Both the position numbers and the translations under genes were made by a program. This document shows positions 1 through 14,230 of a stretch of DNA of 26,389 bases, piece after piece (the first letter of the stretch is position 1; the number at the start of each line of letters is the position of its first letter). A model generated the notes under the pieces. That model saw nothing but the letters and a program-made list of their open reading frames with translations. It did not search any database and was not told the origin of the DNA. Location: assembly GCA_034698045.1 (NCBI GenBank), contig JAQGAU010000553.1, forward strand, positions 1 to 26,389. Reading direction: 5' to 3'. Source of the DNA: Paramacrobiotus richtersi (Eukaryota > Tardigrada > Eutardigrada > Parachela > Macrobiotidae).

Positions 1-2060
1 GATCCCGAGTATCCCGTTGCCGTCGGCAGTCCCGAACGGCAGGCGCTGGTCGATCTTCTCAACGAAACCAAACAGGCGCTCAATCGGGAACTTCCTGGCG
101 CACAGGTATTTGTGACATGTACACAGTAGTATTGTACAGTTCAACACATACTTACATAATCATGAGGCCTGCGTCAGATGCCCGCAAGTGAATTCAAATA
201 CCAGGGATCTGTTGAACGGGCTGCGATTGTATTTACGAGATTGATTTTTTTCCCAGATATCCGGTTACTGGTAGTATTATTTAAATATATCGGCTTTAAA
301 ATGTTCTGCTGGCAGTCGATTTACTCATGTAAACACTAGAACGTTGGTCCAGTTTGCAACTGCATCACAAACTAAAATTACAAGTGAACATGGTTGAAAC
401 ATGGTCAGACATTAACGTACTAAAATATATGCGTAAGTTTTACTCTATTTGTATCACGTGATTGTCTGTATATAGGTACAATGTAAAATATTACAAAAGT
501 ATTTGCCTATCAGTCGATAATTACTGCATGAAAAATACTACAGTCAACTTTACTAATAATTATCATGTTACAGTACTTACAAAAACGGACAAAGTGACTG
601 TTAAGGCAATACCCCGTGCCAGTACGCATGAATATTATTTATTGGATGCTGTGTTATTGTCTTCGTGAATTTTATACAGCACTACTTCTACAGATAGTTC
701 CCGAAATCTTGTTCAATCAGTCAGCTAAATTTGATTAATAATTTGCTTTGTTTTAGGTTGTGTTTGACAGTGCGTGGGCCGCATATTGTGTAGATGTAAG
801 TACATATATATTTTACGGGAAGATCGCTAACTGAAAAACATCATCTATTTTTCCATCGTTTTCCTAGGAGCGCTGTTACGATTACAAAGGATTAGCTGAT
901 GTGGTCGATTACTTGTTCATAATGTCCTACTGCATTCAAGGACAGATTTGGGGTCCATGCATAGCTATGTCCAATACACCATATTTCCGGATGATCGAGG
1001 GTGAGTGCTGAATACGCTTTAAGGCTTCTTTGTAATTTCGGTGCAAGATCCATGTTTTACACTTTCTACGTCAAAAACTGTAACCGACCTTATAACTTCC
1101 GGGTTCATTAGGCATGCGCGGCTTCTTCAACTTGGGCATACCGTCCAGCAAGTTACTGCTTGGACTACCTCTGTTCGGATATGATTATCCGTGTGATAAA
1201 CTGGGATCGGAAGTATGTTTGCCTCAGGCATTTAAACATAAATTATAGGATAAACAATTGCTGTACTAGTTATTAGCGTTCGGCTTTGCCAGAATTTAAT
1301 TTATAAAATAAAAAACGACAGTGGTAACCAAACAATTATCATTACTGCTTGCTTTTAATCTGGATTTTTTTTCCGGAGCATCCACATATTTATTGATTAA
1401 AAACTGTTACGCGTCTAACCCTTGACTATGGTAATCCACATTATGATTTCAGGATAACATTTGTGAGCTACCAAAAGCTACATACCATGGCGCACCATGC
1501 AGCGATTTGGTCGGAACTCAAGTCGGAATTGATGTGATTATGGGTACCATGTTACCTAATTCGACAAAGCGTTTGTGGAACGCTGATGGCCAGTCACCTC
1601 AGTTTAACTGGATCGTAAGCATTTTTTTAATTCGGTGCAAATATCTGCAATTTGGGTATCCTGATCTATGTTTGCTTACGCATTTAGAATCACGAAATAC
1701 TGTGCGGTTAGTTAGGAATTCGAATGGTAATACTCATGACCTTTGATTTTACAGAATGCTACTGGTGGGGTGCGTCAAGTGCATTATGATAACGAGCATA
1801 GTTTGCTCATGAAATATATGTGGGCCGTACATAATGTTTTGCGTGGAGTTGGATACTGGCACATTGGCTACCTGAGCTACCTGAACGGAACCGATGCGAA
1901 TGAACTGCGCCGGAAATACTGGGAAACCATTCCCACTGAAGCCAACTGGGAAAATTTTGCATTGAACCACTTTGCTCCACCCAAAACCGAACTGACTCAT
2001 GAGAAAAACTTCGCTCCACTCCCGAACAACAAAGCTACACAAATTGATGGTTTGGTATAG
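1..2060 (+). CDS. CTBS: Di-N-acetylchitobiase-like GH18 glycosidase (3' part)
   Basis: This is the C-terminal 281 residues of a lysosomal GH18 exo-glycosidase, which removes reducing-end GlcNAc from N-glycan chitobiose cores. Exons read 1-105, 757-795, 868-1000, 1112-1212, 1453-1614 and 1755-2060. All have GT-AG borders, matching phases and a TAG stop at 2058-2060. The order of conserved blocks follows vertebrate CTBS: VVFDSAW, ERCYDYKGLAD, LFIMSY, GQIW, LGLPLFGYDYPC, ATYHGAPCSD, VHYDN and LRGVGYWH. The catalytic DxxDxDxE segment must lie upstream of the window, as must the signal peptide. One oddity is that the conserved Asp after MSY is Cys (codon 931-933). The last 30 or so residues after the final helix extend beyond the usual end of the family. 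Family assignment is firm. Retained activity is not shown. Confidence 0.9.
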
Positions 2061-3005
2061 CCAAAAAATACTGCATCCGGAATAACGATGCATATGTGCA
2101 CAAGACACCGTAACCTTAATGTTAAACTAACAGTTGCTTGTTAGTGATGCTAAATAGATTTGCCATCGGATTCTGACAAGAAAACGTTAACGTTCTAATT
2201 GCGGAGTGACGGCTGCTTGTTACAAGGTGTTCTGTGTTCCTCAAAGTTCTTTTGACTTTTTTATCGATTTGTGGCGTGGAAATTTGAGTTTATAATAAAG
2301 ATGTTTTGCGACCAGCAAGACTGCGAAATCGTACCATGCATTTATCCAGAACGTAATTTAGAAAAACGGACTCACTGTAACAGTAACCGGGGTTTACTCT
2401 TCGAAACTTGTACCTTATACTTCCTTTCGCATTTTTCACAGCGTTCTACGTATTACCAAAAGATAGCGTCAGTAGCAAAATTTGGTGTCACGATAACTGC
2501 TTCGAAATAGATTTATGTTATTGTTGTTTATATTTATCAACATGAAACCACCCATCAAAGTCAGTACTAGTACTGATCTTGGAAAATCTGTATAAATCGA
2601 CGAGACCTCTCAGGTGTGTAGTTTTTGAATTTAATAAGTACCGTTGATTTACAGCATTCAAGACGTATTTTGCATTAGAGATTATTTTTTGCAGGGAGTT
2701 TATAACAATAAAACAGATATTTCTGTGCTTGTAAAAAAGTGAAATGCTGCAAGGAGAAAATTATAGACTAACAACTTGTAAAGAAAACTGGCGTTTGCAA
2801 CTGGACGACTGCACAGGGCGAACGCCCGGCGACAGCATGCGACATGCATGGCAGTCGCCAACCGGGTGTGGCGGCTGCAGTAATCATGAATTTCACTTTG
2901 TTATGATATTTAATTTAATTGTTATTTTGTTGATTTTGTTCGGGAGTTTTTCGTTCGAGTTTTTCCCCCCGAAACTGTTGGTTCGTGCAAGTGCAGCTTT
3001 TCATC
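2061..3005. other. CTBS-AGPS spacer
   Basis: This spacer between two same-strand genes holds the CTBS 3' UTR and the AGPS 5' flank. Plus-strand AATAAA hexamers occur at 2294-2299 and 2707-2712. A G+C-rich patch at about 2800-2890 lies just before the AGPS start and could be promoter or 5' UTR. Small open frames here look non-coding. Confidence 0.6.
2294..2299 (+). terminator. Candidate poly(A) signal of CTBS
   Basis: An AATAAA lies about 235 nt after the CTBS stop, the first canonical hexamer on this strand. A second copy at 2707-2712 is the alternative. Position is the only support. Confidence 0.5.
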
Positions 3006-6950
<3,945 letters not shown>

Positions 6951-7605
6951 TGCGTTTTGTTATTTTTGTTACGATGTGGAGCGATGTTGGTGAATGCAGG
7001 TTTTTTTATGACGTGTTATGATTGTGTAGTTGTATAGCGTAAACTGGATACTGTATGAATGGAATGGCAGCTGTGAAAAATGACTGATTGTCAGTCTGTA
7101 AAACGTTCGATCGATATCGTTCTGACTAAAACTGCTGCAAATAAGAACAGTCTTTACAGTATGTATTAAGGGGCTCTGTTTATTATTTGTCGGTATTAGT
7201 TCTGGATGTGGCATTTCTTGCTGTCTGACGACGAAAATTCAAAATTTTCGAAAAAGAGCGACTCCCGTTTGTCGTCTTGATTCTAGCGGAACGAGTTCTA
7301 CTGCAATACATATATAACCAAAATGTGTAATCATAATTACAGGAAGAAAGAAAATGTACATTGTGTTAATCATCAAAACTGCTACAGATCATATTTATAT
7401 CATACCGTACAGCGTCACAGAACTGATGTGATCGCGATAAAGTGCTCGAATATCTCTGTAAATTGGGTTTCTTCCTTGCAAATTTTACCGGTACTTAAGT
7501 GGAAAACAAGCTCATACGCAAGGAAACTGGCGATGCCAAAAGTACGGCGTATATCAGGAGAAAGGTCACTGGCCGATGTGGAGCAGATTTCCAGCATGAG
7601 ACTGA
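6951..7605. other. Convergent AGPS/annexin 3' region
   Basis: AGPS (plus) and the annexin (minus) face each other across about 655 bp, so this is shared 3' UTR space. It contains the annexin poly(A) candidate at 7179-7184 and a perfect 8-bp inverted repeat at 7232-7250. No canonical plus-strand AATAAA is present. Both-strand open frames at 7323-7616 show no recognisable protein. Confidence 0.6.
7179..7184 (-). terminator. Candidate poly(A) signal of annexin
   Basis: TTTATT on the plus strand reads AATAAA on the minus strand, about 420 nt beyond the annexin stop. It would give an annexin 3' UTR that ends some 230 bp from the AGPS stop. Confidence 0.5.
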
Positions 7606-9922
7606 TTACAGTTTGAGATTGCCGTGATGAAAATCCACGGAACGCCGCGGACTGTGGTCAAGTCGTCGCAGTTCTTCATGAGATCCCGAGAGAGCTAACA
7701 GAATGTTCCTGTAGTTTCCGGATGTTTCTTGCTGTAGAATATAAGAACATATAACTTCCGGTTTATATATGTTCCTGGGAGATCCCAGTGCAATAATTCA
7801 TCTTGTCGTACCGTAATGACAGAGCCCAAGGATTTGTGATGCGTTTCTTCGTATTTCTCCTTTATCGACTCTAGGTCAATTTCGGAACGCGAGACGAGTA
7901 TCCTAATGATCCGCTTGTGATTTGTAGTGAGACCTTTGAAGGCTGAGTGAAGAAGCTCCGCAAAGTGTGCTTCCTTGTTTTTGGTAAAGCTGACTGTAAG
8001 GGCAAAAACATTTCGAATTTAATGGCTTTGCACGTGATTAATTCCCAGAAAAACATTTTTGGTTTATATTTTGCAGATACTGCAGTGCAGGCCCATCCTA
8101 GGGATAAATCTTAAAATATTCCACAATAAAGACTGCCACTTTATAAATCACTTTGGCTTCGTAAAATACTTGACTATACCGTACTCTGTAGACAGATGTT
8201 ATGTGAACATAATTTTTTAGCGATTACCTATATTCGCCAACAGTTTTCCCACGTCACCGTGAAGTTCCTTCGCTATCACCTTATCGATTTCTCCATCGGA
8301 CATGTCTTCGAATGCAGCAATAACGAGACGCATATGTGCGTAACTTCGACCGGTAAATATAGATCGCAAAGCATCATCCGTTATCCAGTGTCGTGGTCCG
8401 GCATCGTACATGGCCCGGGCGTCCCATCTGGCCTGTTCTGGATTCACATCTTCGTCCTCTTCACGATTTTCCTAGAGCATATTTGGTCAAATTTTTATCC
8501 TCAAAATTTTTATCAAAGTTTGACTAAACTATACGCAACTTTATGTATAAAACACGAGCAGATAGAGGCTTGAATGTATTTCTCTATAACTGCTAGAAGC
8601 GGAAGACTCTGAGTCATAAAGGTCATCTATAATGATTTTACCATAATATTATGACTTGCACGTAAACTAAATTGTCTTAATTTGAAAAAAAGCAATTATA
8701 CTGGGAGTCATAGTAGTTGACAACCAAGCGAGCTCGTTATTACCGAAAGAATGGCAAGCAGTATTTCTTTAAAACCATCCGAGCCATGTAACTTTTCGAT
8801 ATCGTGCAGCAGATCTCTTCCATAGCCTGCAAAATGGACAATGACAGTGCGTCATTAGTACTATCGTCCAAAAACTTTCACGTCCAAGTTTCTTACTTGA
8901 TTGATAAGCTTTCTTAATCGCATCCAGTTCGGTGTTGGCTCGAGTCGAAAAAATGTCAATCAAAACGTTATCATCTGTGCTAAATCCCTAAATTAGTGAA
9001 GAACTCGCGTTCTAAATGGACACTCAGTATACGCGGAGCATACAACAGATACGGAAAAATTAAGAATATCTCGGACTTTCTTGTCGGCAGAGAAATTGAT
9101 GCCACATGCACAAAAGAATGCCAGATACGTGCACCGGCACATTACTGTATATTACGCTATAAGCTAATCAAATTAAGATACACTGCAAAATGCATTGTCT
9201 TACGGAAGAAAGTGCATGGTGAACTGATTCCGCATCATACAACTCCGGGGACTTGAATAACGCGATGATAACATCTTCCAGATGTCCACTAATGAGAATT
9301 TTCAGTTCTCCTTTTATCGCTTTGAGAATTTCCTGTAGATTTATAAGTCTGATGGACCCCATTCACAGACATATTCAAAGGAAAACTGCTTCGTTAACTG
9401 ATAAGGGAAATAGAATATCCCGCACCTTGCTATACTGATACTGTTCAACCGGATGAGAACCATGAAAGGATCTAGGTTATGCGAAGTGTTTTTTTTTTAC
9501 CTTTCCGTAAAGCTCCTTGTAACTAGAGGCGATTTCCTGACGCTGCTTGTTGGTTCGCTGGGTTAGGATATCGATAATTGCTTTTTCATGAGTACCTGCC
9601 GCGACAGTTATCACTCAAAGAAATCGTCTTCGTGGAATAATGCAAATTCAAGAAAAAATTAAAGACACAGAAAGAGACTTTAATCCGAAAAGTAGGGATT
9701 CACTGCACATAACCTAATTATTCTCTTACCTAGACCTTTCATAGAGTTGAACAGCACTTCCGCATCAGCTTTGGGATCGAAGGACATATACTCGCGAACG
9801 GTTGCAAGATCAGTGGTTTTATCGTGCTGCTTATTTTTAATTTGGTTGAGTAAGTTTTGGTAATGTTGATTCGAGGAATTCGATCTGGATCGACTCGGTC
9901 GTCCGGATTGTTCTTCCGCCAT
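7606..9922 (-). CDS. Annexin, four-repeat, with degenerate calcium sites
   Basis: Annexins bind acidic phospholipid membranes in a calcium-dependent way. Minus-strand exons in order are 9922-9730, 9595-9501, 9332-9204, 8987-8897, 8826-8744, 8471-8228, 7993-7812 and 7731-7606, totalling 1143 nt (380 aa, TAA stop). A Ser/Arg-rich N-terminal tail (about 45 residues) precedes four repeats. Repeat 1 has MKGLGTHEKAI, TQRTNKQRQEI and LYDAESVHHAL. Repeat 2 has STRANTELDAIKKAY. Repeat 3 has DARAMYDAG and GRSYAHMR. Repeat 4 has FKGLTTNHKRI, ILVSRSEIDL and ETSGNYRNILLAL. Only repeat 1 nears the GxGTD calcium loop, and even there Asp is His. Residues 107-110 (KILI) look like an insertion. A 25-residue Arg/His-rich tail follows the normal family end. 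The paralog type cannot be assigned. Confidence 0.93.
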
Positions 9923-12125
9923 GATAATCAGACCTCGGGTGCATACGGTACGATATACTGTAACAAAGGGCAGAAAGTATCGATGCCGGTTTGAACACTA
10001 TCCCCCGGCTGTTAAACCAAACCACAACAAACGATCACCGTCATAACACTAGTACTGACAGCCGATATAATAGTAATCTGCAACTACCAGTAGCTGTATT
10101 ATTATAGCAAGCAAACTTACCGGAAACGATCCCTCGCAGAGAGTTTTCGTAATTCACATGGTTAAGTTATTATGGTTAATATTGGCTATATATGGTGCTA
10201 AACATTTACAAATTCACCATTATATATATAAGTAGTTGTTAACGATAATGAATCACGCATTTATGGCACTTGTGTTATAACCAAGTCCAAAAGTGTTGTT
10301 TGAAGTTTGAATTGAAATTGTCAAGGCTTTTTACTTACATTTTTGCAGCCGAGGATCTTTATGCAATTCCCTGTTCCCTTGATCTAGGAATGGACGATAA
10401 TCCCGGCCGTAGCGTAGGCGCACAAAGGCTTAATTAGAACGGCATTATACAGCAGCAGATGGAAAATCAGAATCTCAGCCTTTTCGGAGTTATCAAACTC
10501 AGTAGTTAGCCTACCACAGCCGCAATTTCTCAGTCTAATGTTAACGATATAAGGTAAACCAAATCAATAAATGTATTTGATATGCTGAAAGGCCACTTTA
10601 ACCAATAAAGTGGTGTACAGTTTCGCGCCTGTTTGGGTTACAACAAAATAACGTGCCGAACCGGTAAAAAGAGCCGCACCATCGTCGTGCAGACGAATGC
10701 GTGCAGTCAGTGACGCGGTAAGTTTGACGAAAAAGTGCATTAACGATGTCGCAACTAGTCCATTTATTTACCTGTTTTGCAATTGGATGAAGATCGATAC
10801 AGCAGACGTTTTAAAATGGTCCCGGGTTCTTTAGTGTCCCACTCGCGTTACGGTACATACTTTTCGCCCGGTCTGTCTGTTTGCATAAAATATTGAACAA
10901 TCCCCGAAGAAAGGACGCGGTAATTACGCCGATTCTCTCCCGTCCGGTAACAAGAACTGTAACCGGGCACTTATCGAGAAAGCGGGACGTGTTGACTGGC
11001 TCACCGGTGCAACTTTGAGGAGGCAATAAATCTCTCTGAAAATCTATAACACGCTATCATACGTAAACGATCCTTCCGGTTACGATTTGTTGCGTTTGCG
11101 TGCCATGGTGTTTTGCGCACGCGCAGTATTATGATTGTCATCTATATATATTACACCTATATGCCAATTTATGAATAATGGGTGTACAGCAGGAGTACAA
11201 AACTTAAGGTACTTGCCACTCAAATAACTCATTAGTCACGTCCATAATATTAATGCTAAGCATTCATATACGTTTTTTGCAGAATATACAATTTTTGAAG
11301 AATTATAACTTTCTTTCCCGTTACAATTCACATGTATGACATGTTGTATCTTCACTACCATGGTAATGTAAGAACACAGCTACTTGTTTGCAGTTAAGTC
11401 ATCATGGTCTGCAAGGATTATAAACCATCAGAAAATATCCAAGATTATTAATGAATATGCAGCAGTCGGGCTCCGTTCCGGAGTTTGGTGGATTTTGATA
11501 TGCACATGGCTTGCTGTACATGTTTGTATGAATCATGTAATATGTGGTTCTGTACCTCGTCCGGATAAATTTCTGCATTCTGAATTTCTGATACATTTTT
11601 ATTTAATAAGTTGCCCCCTACATACATTCACGACCAGTACCAGTAGAATGGGATTTGCCCCAGTAAGTGTGTTTCCGAATCGGATAATTTTGATTGCGGG
11701 TTGAGTGGTTAATTAAAACTTTCCGATATTGTAATCGCGCATTAGCTATCTACCTATACGCGCGGATGTAATTAGAGCAAGACGTTCATAATAGTTATCG
11801 AAATGTGATTGACCTTTGGAGTTGCTGATCATGGAACTTTCCCAATGTGAATTACAATTTCACCGAAATGGGCAGTGATAAAAGAAAGGTATTTTCGGAG
11901 TCAGCATGTTATACTGCTAACCGTTTAGTTATATTAAGCTCGCTAGCCGGTCCTGAAAAGTTCAGTACGCTGCATAAAGCATCCTACATAAACATAATTT
12001 TTTCGTTTCCGCATTGAAGCGTGACTCCGCAGTACATGCAACAAGTTGAATAGTTCCCGGTTTTGCGAATCTGCGAGTGTTTTACATTTTTAACTGAGGG
12101 TGAGATCTAAATCCCAACTGGAAAA
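9923..12125. other. Divergent intergenic region, annexin to four-pass protein gene
   Basis: This 2.2-kb spacer lies between divergent starts and should hold both promoters. It is mostly AT-rich with short TATA runs near 10220 and 11150. It is interrupted by G+C-richer patches at about 10370-10450, 10620-10720 and 10800-11030. A good donor-like GTAAGT at 10718 could end a non-coding first exon of the plus-strand gene. A perfect 8-bp hairpin lies at 10593-10613. The open frame at 11384-11704 shows no family signature. No gene is supported here. Confidence 0.5.
10593..10613. repeat. Short perfect inverted repeat
   Basis: Arms of 8 bp (CCACTTTA / TAAAGTGG) flank a 5-nt loop. It lies in the divergent spacer and its role is unknown. 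Confidence 0.7.
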
Positions 12126-13454
12126 ATGGCACGGCTATTGAAAGATTGTTTCTGCTGCACCCTTAAAACGGGATGTGTATACATTGCGGCATATACAATG
12201 GTAAGCTTCGTCATACGCACACCTGTCGTACACATAGCAACAATATATAGTATTATGAAGATTAACTATTGTAAAAATACGTATATATTGCAATAAATGA
12301 AGTGTTTTACAAAAATCAAAATAACATGTATGACATTTTTAGTAATATGCATCGGTTTTTGATAACATATTTAATTTCGTGTCCTTTGGAATTTAGGTGA
12401 TTGCTGTCTTATTGCTGGTCTTCAATGTGAATGATGTGGTAATCGCGACTGGTGCACCGCTTCTCTGGGGAAGAATAACAAGCCTTATTTTTGCGGCCCT
12501 TTTGATACTGGCCAGTATCTGCTTGCTGCGTGGAACAGTGCGAGTGAGTTGCGAACAAAGTCATGTTTTCGGCAAAAATACTGCCCCAGCGTAGCGCTAT
12601 TTTGTAAACGTTTCAGTGTGAATACAGTGTAAAAATAATTTTATTGTGCACAACTTCATACTCTGAAAATCAAACAGAAACAGATATACCAATAAAACCC
12701 AAATTTACCCAGCTTATCCAAGCTAAAGCCAAAGTTAAGTTTGTGCTGGAAGCGTTATTCACTTAGAGTTTTATCGCCTTTGCGCGTACATATATACCGG
12801 ATCACAATAATGGCTATAATTATCTTTAATTATGCAATCATAAGCACTACTACAGATCTTATTGAAATTATGGCTTAACTTTCGTTGAATTGCAGGACCG
12901 AGGTGACCTTTTAACGGTGTGGCTGGTGGTGTTTTTCGTATACACCATATTTTCCTTGGTGCTTTTTGGTTGGAATGTGAATTACTACTATACTGGTTAT
13001 GTAAGTAAAGATGCGGTTACATGCTAATGCTTCGATAAAGTCACATCCAATGCTATTTATACTGTCTATACTAACATATTATATATACTACTATCTACTT
13101 TCTACTACTTTTTATACTACTTTATATTTTAGTTTGAATTTATATTAATTTCAGAGTTACATTTGATTAAAGTTACATACTAATGTTTCACTGTAAATTC
13201 ATAGTTCAGATCGTTCTTACAATAATTATTGTTAATGCATTTTGTTGCAGTTTCCGGTCACTATGCACACATCTGTGCTGGCCAACATGATAATTTTCGG
13301 CATATTATTTTTCATTGACGTAAGTGAAAATGAAGTCTTCAGATAAAGTGTAACTCAGCACATAGCGCCTGATTCTTGCTTCTTTTCACAGATATTTTGT
13401 CTTATGGCTGTGTATAGCCATCGCCAGCACTTTGGTTTCGATACGTTACCTTGA
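12126..13454 (+). CDS. Small four-pass membrane protein, LAPTM4/DUF4728-like
   Basis: Five exons (12126-12200, 12397-12543, 12896-13000, 13251-13319, 13392-13454) give 152 aa with clean GT-AG borders and consistent phase-0 joins. A Cys-rich start, KDCFCCTLKTGC, precedes four hydrophobic segments at about residues 16-36, 50-70, 79-100 and 118-140. The short connector CLLRGTVRDRGDLL lies between segments 2 and 3, and a hydrophilic tail, YSHRQHFGFDTLP, ends the protein. CCxCxLxTG before the first helix, together with a charged turn before helix 3, is typical of LAPTM4 and arthropod DUF4728 proteins of endosomal or lysosomal membranes. The match rests on architecture, so location and function are inferred. 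The tail is shorter than in LAPTM4 and lacks PPxY motifs. The first ATG after an untranslated leader was taken as the start. Confidence 0.8.
13050..13132 (+). repeat. Low-complexity TACT-rich tract
   Basis: Imperfect repeats of TACTA/CTACT and TATA fill the third intron (13001-13250) of the four-pass protein gene. This looks like decayed simple sequence with no coding content. Confidence 0.6.
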
Positions 13455-14230
13455 AGATAACCCAGCGAAATTACGATTAGGAAAGAAAAGATTGTGGAAC
13501 TCAAAATACAATTCTCATTCGCTGCTTTCCATGTATCTCTCGTTGTTGTCTTATCAGTTATTTGTTCTTGCTGGTTGTTTTCCCGTGCTTTCCTTTTTTA
13601 GACGCGTATCAAAGTCTTACATGGAGAACTGATGTGAAACATAATGACCTGACTTGAATAATGTTCTTTGGGCCAGAATCATGGTATAGTGACAAATATT
13701 ATATGCGCAAGTGTACGATTAATTCACTATGGAAGATAATGAAGAAAACAATTGAATTATGGCTGTGAGAAGTCGTTTTCGGTGTCATTTCAAAAACACC
13801 AGCAGTGCCTTCCCGACCGGAGAAATGCTGCAGAAAACTCACAAAGTCAAGAATGCTGGCCAATATTGTTAAAACCATGAAAAAAAGACCGGAACGTGCA
13901 AAATCACTATATAAGCGAAACATGAAACGTTGTTCCATTTTATTTGTTTTGTGCGCGAATCGTTGCCAGGATCGCTTTTTATCAGGAATCACATTATTAC
14001 TTGCGGTATAGGCGCATAAACATACTTGCTGTTTGTTAATTAGTACTTAGGCTCCAGTTATCTTATTAATTCGGCCTTTCCCATATATAATTATTACGTT
14101 GTACATCACCGACTTCTTCAGACCGTACAATGTTTTTATGGAACGATATCTGGACAACAGCATTTCCTGGATATGTATGAAGTTTCAAACTGGCCCACCA
14201 ACAAACGGATCGAACAGTGTGAAAAACCGA
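13455..14230. other. Convergent spacer, four-pass protein and AT-hook genes
   Basis: Both neighbours end here. The minus-strand AATAAA at 13939-13944 is a plausible end for the AT-hook gene. No canonical AATAAA was seen on the plus strand for the four-pass gene. Overlapping open frames at 13699-14011 on both strands show no recognisable domain, although the minus one contains a hydrophobic stretch. Confidence 0.5.
13939..13944 (-). terminator. Candidate poly(A) signal of AT-hook gene
   Basis: TTTATT on the plus strand is AATAAA on the minus strand, about 290 nt past the stop of the AT-hook/zinc-finger gene. Confidence 0.5.

Noticed and set aside
2985..3005. GTG as an upstream start for AGPS
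   Set aside because: Animal nuclear genes rarely start at GTG, and an ATG follows seven codons later. The extra residues match nothing in AGPS.
10593..10613. Histone-mRNA-type 3' stem-loop
   Set aside because: The stem is 8 bp with a 5-nt loop and lacks the consensus stem-loop sequence. No histone gene is nearby.
11384..11704. 106-codon plus-strand open frame in the divergent spacer
   Set aside because: It has no conserved motif, AT-rich background composition and no convincing exon structure.
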